Positions 9,273 through 17,524 of a DNA stretch of 44,831 nt are shown here, piece by piece (the stretch's first letter is position 1; every line of letters begins with the position of its first letter). The notes under the pieces were generated by a model, which saw only the letters and a program-made list of their open reading frames with translations, did no database searches and was not told where the DNA came from. A program made the translations under genes and the position numbers. Source of the stretch: Actinomycetota bacterium (lineage in GTDB: Bacteria; Actinomycetota; Acidimicrobiia; Acidimicrobiales; WLNW01); assembly GCA_009699605.1 (NCBI GenBank), contig WLNW01000007.1, positions 1-44,831 of the forward strand. Direction: 5' to 3'.

Positions 9273-9295
9273 GGTGCTCCGGGGTACGAATCGGT

Positions 9296-10087
9296 TCAGT
9301 TGAGGCGAGCCCGCAGGATGGCGGCATTGGCTTCGTCGCCCGCCGAGTCCTGGCCGGTGGCCTCGGCGAGCTCGGCGGCCTTCTCGAACATGTCGGCGGC
9401 GCGATCGAACGCGCCTTGCGCGCTGAGAACCGTGGCCAGTTCTCGGAAGGTGTCGGCGCCGGCGTCGGGGAACTGTGCGCCGAACTCGAGCACCCATGTC
9501 AGTGACGCGGTGTCGCTGCGTTGCACGTAGATGGTGCGCAGGTTCATGAGCATCCGGCGCACGATCTGATCGCGAGCGATCGGTGCGAGGAACGCCTCAC
9601 TGAAGTGCATCTGCGCACCGTGGAGCTGATGGAACAACTTCCGGCACTCGGCGGCTGGCATGGTGCGCCCACCTGCGAACGGGTCGATGAACAGATCCGG
9701 GTCGACCATGTCGCGCACGAGGAAGTGACCTGGCATGCCGACGCCGCGAAGCGGCACGCCGGCGCGACGACCGACCTCGATCATGAGCACCGCGAGGGTG
9801 ATCGGGATGCCTGTGCGCCGGTCGACGACCTCGTTGAGGAACGAGTTGCGCGGGTCGTAGTAGTCGTTCTGATTGCCGCGATAGCCGAGGTCGCGGAAGA
9901 GCAGCCGGAGCAGCCCCGTGAGCGTGCCATCGCGCACATCGGCGGCGAGCGCATCGAGGCGTGCCAGCTCGGTCTCGATCGACAGCTCGGGTTGGGCTCG
10001 CGCCGCAATCACCAAGGCAGCCTCGTCGAGCGGGATCTGCGATTCTGGCCGGCGCAGGATCTCGGCGAAGCGGCGTACGAGGTCCAT
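9296..10087 (-). CDS. SirB1/transglutaminase-like protein with C-terminal TPR-like region
   Basis: 263 aa: FLNEVVDRRTGIPITLAVLMIEVGRRAGVPLRGVGMPGHFLVRD...FIDPFAGGR typical of SirB1_N family. Confidence 0.88.
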   Translation of the reverse strand: MDLVRRFAEILRRPESQIPLDEAALVIAARAQPELSIETELARLDALAADVRDGTLTGLLRLLFRDLGYRGNQNDYYDPRNSFLNEVVDRRTGIPITLAVLMIEVGRRAGVPLRGVGMPGHFLVRDMVDPDLFIDPFAGGRTMPAAECRKLFHQLHGAQMHFSEAFLAPIARDQIVRRMLMNLRTIYVQRSDTASLTWVLEFGAQFPDAGADTFRELATVLSAQGAFDRAADMFEKAAELAEATGQDSAGDEANAAILRARLN

Positions 10088-10139
10088 CCGGCCACCGTAC
10101 CGGGTCGGTCGGTCGTCGGACGGTTGTTACGGTCCCTCC

Positions 10140-10898
10140 ATGACATTCGCGTTCCTCGACCACCCCGGGCCCATCGCGGTGGCTCATAGGGGTGGCGCGG
10201 GCGTGCATCCCGAGAACACGATGGACGCGTTCACCCATGCGGTATCGCTCGGGTACCGCTACCTCGAGACCGACGCGCACCTTACGATCGACGGTCAGGT
10301 GATCGCCTTCCACGACGAGCGGCTCGACCGAGTCACGGATCGTCAGGGACGTGTCGAGGCGCTCACCTTGCGCGAGGTCCGCGAGGCCCGCATCGGTGGT
10401 CGGGGTGAGATCGTGGTGCTCGAAGAACTGCTCACCAAATTCCCCCACCAGCGGATCAACATCGACCCCAAGAGCGCCGCGGTCGTTGCCCCACTAGCGC
10501 AGCTCCTCGAGCGCACCGGTGCGATCGAGCGGGTGTGCATCGGGTCGTTCTCCGACGCGCGCATTGCGCGCATGGTCGAGCTGCTCGGGCCCAACTTGTG
10601 CACTTCGGGTGGTCCCCGAGCGGTGGCGCGACTGCGCATCGCGTCGTTCGGAGGTCGTACCAAGGTTCCGGCGATGGGTTGTGTGCAGGTGCCGCTACGG
10701 ACGCGTGGCATCACCATCGTCGACGAGCGCTTCGTCCGTGCCGCTCATTGCCGGGGCCTACCCGTTCACGTCTGGACGATCGACGACCCCGCCGAGATGA
10801 ACCGGCTGCTGGACCTCGGTGTCGACGGGATCATGACCGACCAGCCCGAGGTGCTGCGCACGGTATTGCAGTCTCGCGGATCCTGGCACCCGGCTTGA
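10140..10898 (+). CDS. Glycerophosphodiester phosphodiesterase
   Basis: ATG at 10140: IAVAHRGGAGVHPENTMDAFTHAVSLGYRYLETDAHLTIDGQVIAFHDERLDRVTDRQG; classic GDPD HRG/EN/E.D/HD motifs. Confidence 0.92.
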   Translation: MTFAFLDHPGPIAVAHRGGAGVHPENTMDAFTHAVSLGYRYLETDAHLTIDGQVIAFHDERLDRVTDRQGRVEALTLREVREARIGGRGEIVVLEELLTKFPHQRINIDPKSAAVVAPLAQLLERTGAIERVCIGSFSDARIARMVELLGPNLCTSGGPRAVARLRIASFGGRTKVPAMGCVQVPLRTRGITIVDERFVRAAHCRGLPVHVWTIDDPAEMNRLLDLGVDGIMTDQPEVLRTVLQSRGSWHPA

Positions 10899-10910
10899 AC
10901 ACCTGCACCG

Positions 10911-12275
10911 TCAAGGGAGCAACACGCCTGGGCTCAGCGTGCCGTTCCGGTCGAGAGCGTGCTTGATCGCTCGCATCGTCGCGATCTCGCCGTCGGTTCG
11001 ATTGAGATGCAGGAACGCACGCTTCGTGCGACCGATGCCATGCTCGGCGCTGATGCTCCCACCCGAGCGCGCCACGAGCTCGAGCACCTGCCCGTCGATC
11101 TCTTCGTCATCGGCGGCGACGCCGGTGATGTTCACATGCACGTTCCCGTCGCCGGCGTGTCCGAACAGCCACAGGGATGCTTCCGGACGCTCGCGCTCGA
11201 TGAGTGCACGAACCTCGCTCAGGAAGCCTGCGAGCCGACGGAGGGGCAGGGTCACATCGAGCTTGTGGGTGACACCGAGCAATGCGATCGCCTCGGTATG
11301 GCGCTCGCGGTAGCGCCACAGCACAGCTGATCGCTCGGCGTCGTCGGCGACCTTCGCGTCGAGGACGCCGGTGAGAGATGCGACCGCGGCAGCGAAGCGC
11401 TCGAGCACTCCGGCGGGCCCGCTCGCCTCGACCAGCAGCAGCACTGCGGCGGGCGGGTCGAAGGGCGGCGCGAGCTCGAAGGAGCGGCACACGAGATCGA
11501 CGCCATCGGCGAGTACGAGCTCGATCGCGCTGACGTCCGCGAGTGCGTGGCGCAGCGCGGCGGCCGCCGCCAGCGCATCATCTGCGCTATCGAAGGCCAG
11601 CAGCGCAACGGCCTGCTCGGCGTCGGGAGCGACGAGCTGTACGCGAACTCGCGTGATGACCGCGAGCGTGCCCTCGCTGCCGCACAGCAGGCTCGGGAAG
11701 TGATAGCCCGTGTTGTCCTTGAGCAGGCCTCGCAGATCGCCGATCACGGTGCCGTTCGCGAGAACCGCTTCGATGCCCACGACCTGTGCCCGCATCGGTC
11801 CATGGCGGATCACGTGCAGCCCACCCGCATTGGTGGCGACCATGCCGCCGACGGTGGCCGCGCTGCGCGCCGCGAGGTCGACCGGGAACCGCAAGCCGAC
11901 GCGCCGCGCCGCCAGCTGAAGCGCGTCGAGGGTGACACCGGCGCCCACGGTGACCTGAGCCGAGAGCACGTCGACGGGTTCGAGCGCGTCGAGGCGCGTC
12001 AGCTGCAAGCAGAGCTGCCCGGCGGATGCGATGGCGCCTCCTACGAGACCGGTGTTGCCGCCTTGGGGTACAACTGCCAGGGTCCGGGCATCCGCCCAGG
12101 CAAGCACTGCGGCGACCTCGGCGGTGGAACCCGGACGCACGACGGCCGAGGGTGCACCCTGAACCCGCCGTGTCCAGTCGATCGCGTACCCGGCGAGCAC
12201 CTCCGGGTCGCGCAGCACGTTTTCCGCGCCCACGATCGGCACGAGCTCGTCTAGGTCGATCACCGGTGATGCCAT
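10911..12275 (-). CDS. FAD-binding oxidoreductase (D-2-hydroxyacid / D-lactate / D-2-hydroxyglutarate dehydrogenase-like)
   Basis: From MASPVIDLDELVPIVGAENVLRDPEVLAGYAIDWTRR...VVPQGGNTGLVGGAIA...FGHAGDGNVHVNITG...GGSISAEHGIGRTKRAFLHL. Start could instead be at 12293. Confidence 0.88.
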   Translation of the reverse strand: MASPVIDLDELVPIVGAENVLRDPEVLAGYAIDWTRRVQGAPSAVVRPGSTAEVAAVLAWADARTLAVVPQGGNTGLVGGAIASAGQLCLQLTRLDALEPVDVLSAQVTVGAGVTLDALQLAARRVGLRFPVDLAARSAATVGGMVATNAGGLHVIRHGPMRAQVVGIEAVLANGTVIGDLRGLLKDNTGYHFPSLLCGSEGTLAVITRVRVQLVAPDAEQAVALLAFDSADDALAAAAALRHALADVSAIELVLADGVDLVCRSFELAPPFDPPAAVLLLVEASGPAGVLERFAAAVASLTGVLDAKVADDAERSAVLWRYRERHTEAIALLGVTHKLDVTLPLRRLAGFLSEVRALIERERPEASLWLFGHAGDGNVHVNITGVAADDEEIDGQVLELVARSGGSISAEHGIGRTKRAFLHLNRTDGEIATMRAIKHALDRNGTLSPGVLLP

Positions 12276-12297
12276 CGCACCATCGTGCCGCATCGAG

Positions 12298-12332
12298 CGG
12301 CCACCGCAACCGGCCACCGCAACCGGCCACCG
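12298..12332. repeat. 13-bp tandem repeat (cggccaccgcaac), about 2.7 copies
   Basis: Read directly: cggccaccgcaac cggccaccgcaac cggccaccg in the divergent intergenic region. Confidence 0.85.
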
Positions 12333-12334
12333 TC

Positions 12335-12358
12335 GATGGCACCATCCATGGTGCCATC
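12335..12358. promoter_or_regulatory. Perfect 11-bp inverted repeat (gatggcaccat-cc-atggtgccatc), candidate operator
   Basis: Arms 12335-12345 and 12348-12358 are exact reverse complements with a 2-nt centre, between divergent genes. Confidence 0.5.
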
Positions 12359-12404
12359 GTGCGCTCGCCGCCAAGTAACGTCGGATCCCGGTACGGCCAG
12401 CCTC

Positions 12405-13748
12405 ATGAACACCTTCGCATCATCACCCTTGCCCCGGCCTACGCGTCGCCGTGCTGTCGTCGGCGGGGCGTTCGCTTCACGTTCTCGTCGGCGGGTCGTG
12501 CTCTTCGCGTTGGTCGTCGCGCTCGTGGCACCGGGTGCGCGGTCGCCCGCAGGAGCACAGGCGAGCGGCGCGAGCGACTCGTCGCAGTCGGGGGAACCGC
12601 CGCTCGGAACCGTGCTGCCCGACAGCCGGCTGTCGTCGTCGATCGCCGGATTCGCGGTCGAGGGGTCCGCGTATCGGGACGCGTACGACGCGTGGTCAGG
12701 CGCGCTGCGAGAGATCGCGGACGATCGCCGGACCGTGCAACGAAATCGCGACCTCGTCGCTGATCTCACCGTCCAGCGGGCCGCGCTCCGAGCGCAACTC
12801 GAGGATCGGCGTGCACTGCTGCGCGGTGTGGAGTTCGACCTCGACGGCCTCGGTATCGCCATGAGTCAACTCGTGGTGGCGAGCTACACCCGTGGCGGCC
12901 CCATCGGTGATGTGGCGGCAATGTTCGACGTTGGTGATGTCACCGACAAGCTCTACGCACAGATGCTCGAGCGTGACGTGCGGAACGATCATCTCCGGCG
13001 CCGGTCGTCACTACGCCTACAGCTCGATCAGCTGCAGCGCGACATCTCCGAGTTGACCAACACGCTCGGCGAGCTTGCTGACCGAGCGTTCACCGCGGCG
13101 ACCACCATCGAGAGGAACACCGAACGCGTCGCCGAGCTGGTCGCTCGCGTGCCCTCGCTCGAGGCGGCCCTTCGCGACGCGCGGATGACCGCGCTCATCG
13201 TCGGCACCGATCTGCCGCTCGTCGCGGTCGACGCCTACGTGCGTGCTGCGGCGAAGCTCGCAGCCGAGAAGCCGCAGTGTTCGCTCGACTGGACGATCAT
13301 CGCGGCGATCGGCCGCATCGAGAGCCGACATGGCAACATCAACGGTGCGACGCTTCGTCCCGACGGCCGAGCCACGGTGCGCATCATCGGCATCGCGCTC
13401 ACCGGGGGCAATGGCACAGCCATCGTGCCCGACACCGACGACGGAAGCATTGACGGTGACGCCGAGCTCGACCGAGCGGTCGGTCCGATGCAGTTCATCC
13501 CTTCGACCTGGGCGATCTACCGCCGCGACGGCAACGGCGACGGTGTCACCGATCCTCAGAACATCTACGACGCCGCGCTCGCCGCGGCGACCTACGTCTG
13601 CTCATCGGGCCGGTCGCTCGCATCGACGGAGAACCTGCGCAACGCGTACCTGGCGTACAACCGCTCGAGCACGTATGTCGCGAACGCGTTCGAAAACGTG
13701 ACGCGCTACCGGGCGCTGGCGTTCCCCCCTGCGCTGCCCCGGCCCTGA
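12405..13748 (+). CDS. Secreted lytic murein transglycosylase with N-terminal coiled coil
   Basis: Arg-rich signal peptide (RSRRRVVLFALVVALVAPGARSPAGAQA), coiled coil (NRDLVADLTVQRAALRAQLEDRRALLRG...), then WTIIAAIGRIESRHG...RAVGPMQFIPSTWAIYRRDGNGDGVTDPQNIYDAALAAATYVCSSG. Confidence 0.9.
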   Translation: MNTFASSPLPRPTRRRAVVGGAFASRSRRRVVLFALVVALVAPGARSPAGAQASGASDSSQSGEPPLGTVLPDSRLSSSIAGFAVEGSAYRDAYDAWSGALREIADDRRTVQRNRDLVADLTVQRAALRAQLEDRRALLRGVEFDLDGLGIAMSQLVVASYTRGGPIGDVAAMFDVGDVTDKLYAQMLERDVRNDHLRRRSSLRLQLDQLQRDISELTNTLGELADRAFTAATTIERNTERVAELVARVPSLEAALRDARMTALIVGTDLPLVAVDAYVRAAAKLAAEKPQCSLDWTIIAAIGRIESRHGNINGATLRPDGRATVRIIGIALTGGNGTAIVPDTDDGSIDGDAELDRAVGPMQFIPSTWAIYRRDGNGDGVTDPQNIYDAALAAATYVCSSGRSLASTENLRNAYLAYNRSSTYVANAFENVTRYRALAFPPALPRP

Positions 13749-13752
13749 GGCG

Positions 13753-13953
13753 CTATTCCTTCGACGCCACCGCGTTCGGTGTCACGTTCATCTTCGGGAC
13801 GTACTCCTCGACCTCGACGTCGCGGGCCTCGGCGGCGAAGGCCGCTCGTAACGCATCGCGACACGGCTCGCACGGACCGTAGAAGCGGGCGACGATGGGT
13901 TCGGCGCAGCGAGGGCACTCGAACACGAGATCGGACGGGATCGACTGCTCCAT
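13753..13953 (-). CDS. Small zinc-ribbon-like protein
   Basis: 66 aa MEQSIPSDLVFECPRCAEPIVARFYGPCEPCRDALRAAF...; paired CxxC motifs. Confidence 0.65.
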   Translation of the reverse strand: MEQSIPSDLVFECPRCAEPIVARFYGPCEPCRDALRAAFAAEARDVEVEEYVPKMNVTPNAVASKE

Positions 13954-14142
13954 GGCGGCAGCATGGCAGGTTGATGCCCCGGCGCGGGGAATCCCCAGGA
14001 ACCGACGCGATATCCCCCGAAATCAAGCGATTTCCCGAACGTCACCCACTTCTTTCTCACAGGGCACCCGTCGTACGGTGATCGCACCGTCACACCCGGC
14101 GAACAGAATGCACGGGTGGGATTTCCGCAACGGAGGTGGACC

Positions 14143-14382
14143 ATGGCGACGTACGAGGTGTTGTTGAAGGATGGCTCGGTCGAGCACATCGACGGAGCCG
14201 ACACCTACGAGCAGGAGGGACCGCTCACGACGTTCTTCGAGCTGGCCCCCGATCGCCAGGCGATCGACTGCTGGAGCGTCCGCTTGTCGAGCATCCGCAC
14301 CACCGAGATCGTGCGCATCCGCCGGTCGTCGGGTGCGCACGCCGTGCTGCTGGCGTCCGTCAGCGAGCTACGAGCCGGATAA
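14143..14382 (+). CDS. Conserved hypothetical small protein (79 aa)
   Basis: ATG at 14143 preceded by ggaggtgg RBS; MATYEVLLKDGSVEHIDGADTYEQEGPLTTFFELAPDRQAIDCWSVRLSSIRTTEIVRIRR. Confidence 0.65.
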   Translation: MATYEVLLKDGSVEHIDGADTYEQEGPLTTFFELAPDRQAIDCWSVRLSSIRTTEIVRIRRSSGAHAVLLASVSELRAG

Positions 14383-15970
14383 GCGATGCCGATTCGAAAT
14401 ACTTCGCCGGGTCGGCCTGTACCTCGGGCGACGTACCGGGCCGGATCGCGCTGAGGCGGCCCGCTAGTTCGTCGCACTGGGGGCCCGCCAATCGGTAGCT
14501 GCCGCTCCACACCAGCCAAATGGTTCCCGTACCGGCTGTCGCAAGAATGCGGTCGGCGACAACGCTCACCGAGGAGGCGGCCTGTCGGTCCGCGTAGTCG
14601 ACCCAGTCCACGAAGCGTGGGTCGCCGAGGTCGGGGGTGCGCACTACCCGGACGTCGGTGGGTGCCAGGCGTTGTATCGCAGGGCCAAGTTGGTCCGGAC
14701 ACACCACCACCAGATCACCGGGGCGTGCCGCCCGGCGGAGTTCGGCGCCCACCTCGCCCGCCTGGGTGCGGTCGCTCTTCAACGCAAGGCCGATCGACGC
14801 CAGGCTCAGCATCGCGATCACCGCGAGGGCGCTCACGCGTACGAACGGGGTGGGGAGCCCTGCGAGCCCTGCTCCGACGAGGAGCATGGCGAACGGATAG
14901 ATCACTGAGCTGTAGCGCCCCGCGTATGCCGCGGCCGACAACGTGCTGGCGGCGGCGCCGATCGCAAACGTCGCGCCGATGATCCACAGGGCGCGACGGC
15001 GCCACCCGTCACCCACGGGGCCCAACTCGAGACGGCCTTCGTGTACACGGCCGAAGAGACCCATCGCGAGCAACGCGGCGAGCGCCGCGATCAGCAAGAC
15101 CGCTTCGGGCCCCGTTCCCCCAGCCCAGTCGACGAAGCTTTCGCTCACCACGCGCGTCGGCCGAGATGCTTTGGCCCACGGTGTTCCGGTGTGTGCGGCT
15201 TGGTAGGCGAACGCCGATACCCAGGGGACGAACCAGACGCCCCCGGCCGCGATCGCGACGGCCGCCTCGAGCGAGCGGCGGCGTTGTGCAGGGGTCGGGG
15301 CCCGCCAGGCGGACCACAAGATCCCGAGGCCGGTGGCCGCGAGCAGAAACATGGCCCAGTAGTGGGTCAACAGCAGGGCGCCGCTGACGAGCCACAAGCC
15401 GGCAAGCACTCCGCGCCGCGAGCGCGCCGGGTCGAGAGCTCGGTCGAGGAGCCACCATCCGACCAACGCAAGCAACGACACGAGTTCGTACATACGTGCC
15501 TCGCTCGAGTAGCGGACCGCGAATGGCGACACGGCAACGATCGCCACCGTGAACCCGGCCAGCCTTGGGCCGCCGTGACGGCGGCCCACCACCGCGACCA
15601 TTGCGAGGAGGCCGAGCCCCACGATCCCCGAAAGCGCCCGCACTGCGCCCGCACCAGTTCCGAAGATTTCGATCCACCCGTGGAGCACGAAGTAATAAAG
15701 AGGTGGATGTCCATCGCGGCGCAGCAAGCCCCCGATCTCTGCAAGCGGCGCGGCAGCAATGTTGACGGTGAGCGCTTCGTCGAGCCACATCGGGCTCGCT
15801 GGGGCGAACCGCAGCACCGAACCCACGACGGCGCACAGCGCGATGAGGGGCCATTCGACCACAGACGCGAGGCCTGCGATGCGGCTGGGCGTTCGCTCTT
15901 CGGCGTTGAGGCTTTCGGGGCGGCTAGACACGCACGACACCTTACGCTGGGGCTTGGCGCGGCCCGCCAA
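14360..15970 (-). CDS. GT39/ArnT-like integral-membrane glycosyltransferase
   Basis: Multi-TM ORF with PMWLDEALTVNIAAAPLAEIGGLLRRDGHPPLYYFVLHGW (GT-C D-E motif region) and YSSEARMYELVSLLAL. Alternative GTG start at 15931. Confidence 0.85.
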   Translation of the reverse strand: MAGRAKPQRKVSCVSSRPESLNAEERTPSRIAGLASVVEWPLIALCAVVGSVLRFAPASPMWLDEALTVNIAAAPLAEIGGLLRRDGHPPLYYFVLHGWIEIFGTGAGAVRALSGIVGLGLLAMVAVVGRRHGGPRLAGFTVAIVAVSPFAVRYSSEARMYELVSLLALVGWWLLDRALDPARSRRGVLAGLWLVSGALLLTHYWAMFLLAATGLGILWSAWRAPTPAQRRRSLEAAVAIAAGGVWFVPWVSAFAYQAAHTGTPWAKASRPTRVVSESFVDWAGGTGPEAVLLIAALAALLAMGLFGRVHEGRLELGPVGDGWRRRALWIIGATFAIGAAASTLSAAAYAGRYSSVIYPFAMLLVGAGLAGLPTPFVRVSALAVIAMLSLASIGLALKSDRTQAGEVGAELRRAARPGDLVVVCPDQLGPAIQRLAPTDVRVVRTPDLGDPRFVDWVDYADRQAASSVSVVADRILATAGTGTIWLVWSGSYRLAGPQCDELAGRLSAIRPGTSPEVQADPAKYFESASLIRLVAR

Positions 15971-16080
15971 GTCGAGATATTTCCCGCCACGTGGCGATCG
16001 CCGCCCGATAGACGGTTGAACTCGTACGACTTGGTATTGTTCGAAGAGTCAAGCTGAACACTAGAGGATCGCTCTCCCGC

Positions 16081-17523
16081 ATGCCTGAACACTCGTCTGC
16101 TGATCCGTCATCGTTCGCGCCAGTCGTCATTGGTGCCGGTCCCGCCGGCTTGACGGCGGCCTATCAATTGCACAAGCACGGCGTGTCATCGACCATCCTC
16201 GAAGCCGACAAGGTCGTCGGCGGCATCAGCAGAACGGTCGAGCGCGACGGATGGCGCTTCGACATCGGTGGCCATCGGTTCTTCACCAAGGTGAAGCCCG
16301 TCGAAGAACTCTGGCACGAGATCCTTCCCGACGAGGACTTCTTGATGCGGCCTCGGAAGAGCCGTATCTACTACCAGGGCAAGTACTACGACTACCCGTT
16401 GAAGGCGTTCAACGCCCTCGGCAACCTGGGGATCCTCGAAGCATTCCGCTGTGTCGGATCCTACGCGTGGGCGCGGGTGCGCCCGCCGAAGGACCAGAAC
16501 AACTACGAGGGCTGGCTCGTTGCCCGCTTCGGCTGGCGGTTGTACCGAACGTTCTTCGAGACCTACACCGAGAAGGTGTGGGGGATGAAGGTCGCCGACA
16601 TGCCGGCCGACTGGGCCGCGCAGCGCGTGAAGAACTTGTCGCTGATGAACGCGATCACCAACGCCATTCTCCCGAAGCGGAACCAGAAGGACATCACCTC
16701 GTTGATCGAGGAGTTCCAATATCCGAAGCTCGGGCCCGGCATGATGTGGGAGCGGTGCCGCGATCTGGTCGTGGCCAAGGGCAGCACGGTGGCGATGAAC
16801 ACGCGTGTCGAGCAGGTCAAACACCGCGACGGCAAGGCAATCGCCGTTCTGGCGCGCGACGCCGATGGCCACCTCGTCGAACACCCGTGCTCGCACGTCG
16901 TTTCGAGCATGCCGATTCCGCACCTCCTGAAGGCCATGAGCCCGCAGCCGCCCGCCGAGGTGCTGGCCGCCGCCGACGGGCTGAAGTTTCGCGATTTCCT
17001 CACCGTGGCACTCGTGGTTCCCGAAGCGAGCGGCTTTCCCGACAACTGGATCTACATCCACGATCCCAACGTTGAGGTGGGCCGAATCCAGAATTTCGGG
17101 TCCTGGTCGCCGTATCTGGTGAAAGATGGCCGCACCTGCCTCGGGCTCGAGTATTTCGTAGACGAAGGCGACCGGCTTTGGAATTCCGCCGACGAGGACC
17201 TCGTCGCCCAGGGCACCCGCGAGCTCGCGGCGCTCGGGCTTTCGCAGCCGTCGGACGTCGAGTCCGGCTACGTGGTGCGCATGCCAAAGGCGTATCCGAT
17301 CTACGACTACACCTACAAGAGCAATGTCGACGTGCTTCGTGGCTGGTTGGCCGAGCATGCGTCGAACGTGTACCCCGTCGGCCGCAATGGCATGCACAAG
17401 TACAACAATCAGGATCACTCCATGTACACAGCAATGCTCTCGGTCGAGAACATGCTTGGTGCTTCGCACGACATCTGGTCGGTGAACGTCGAAGAGGAAT
17501 ACCACGAAGAGGCGAAAGGCTGA
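16081..17523 (+). CDS. NAD(P)/FAD-dependent oxidoreductase (HemY/UDP-galactopyranose mutase-like)
   Basis: 480 aa: PVVIGAGPAGLTAAYQLHKHGVSSTILEADKVVGGISRTVERDGWRFDIGGHRFFTKVKPVEELWHEILPDEDFLMRPRKSRIYYQGKYYDYPLKA. Confidence 0.88.
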   Translation: MPEHSSADPSSFAPVVIGAGPAGLTAAYQLHKHGVSSTILEADKVVGGISRTVERDGWRFDIGGHRFFTKVKPVEELWHEILPDEDFLMRPRKSRIYYQGKYYDYPLKAFNALGNLGILEAFRCVGSYAWARVRPPKDQNNYEGWLVARFGWRLYRTFFETYTEKVWGMKVADMPADWAAQRVKNLSLMNAITNAILPKRNQKDITSLIEEFQYPKLGPGMMWERCRDLVVAKGSTVAMNTRVEQVKHRDGKAIAVLARDADGHLVEHPCSHVVSSMPIPHLLKAMSPQPPAEVLAAADGLKFRDFLTVALVVPEASGFPDNWIYIHDPNVEVGRIQNFGSWSPYLVKDGRTCLGLEYFVDEGDRLWNSADEDLVAQGTRELAALGLSQPSDVESGYVVRMPKAYPIYDYTYKSNVDVLRGWLAEHASNVYPVGRNGMHKYNNQDHSMYTAMLSVENMLGASHDIWSVNVEEEYHEEAKG

Positions 17524-17524
17524 C

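Noticed and set aside
15041-16057. 338-aa plus-strand ORF
   Set aside because: Antisense to the GT39-like gene; hydrophilic Arg/His/Glu-rich shadow.
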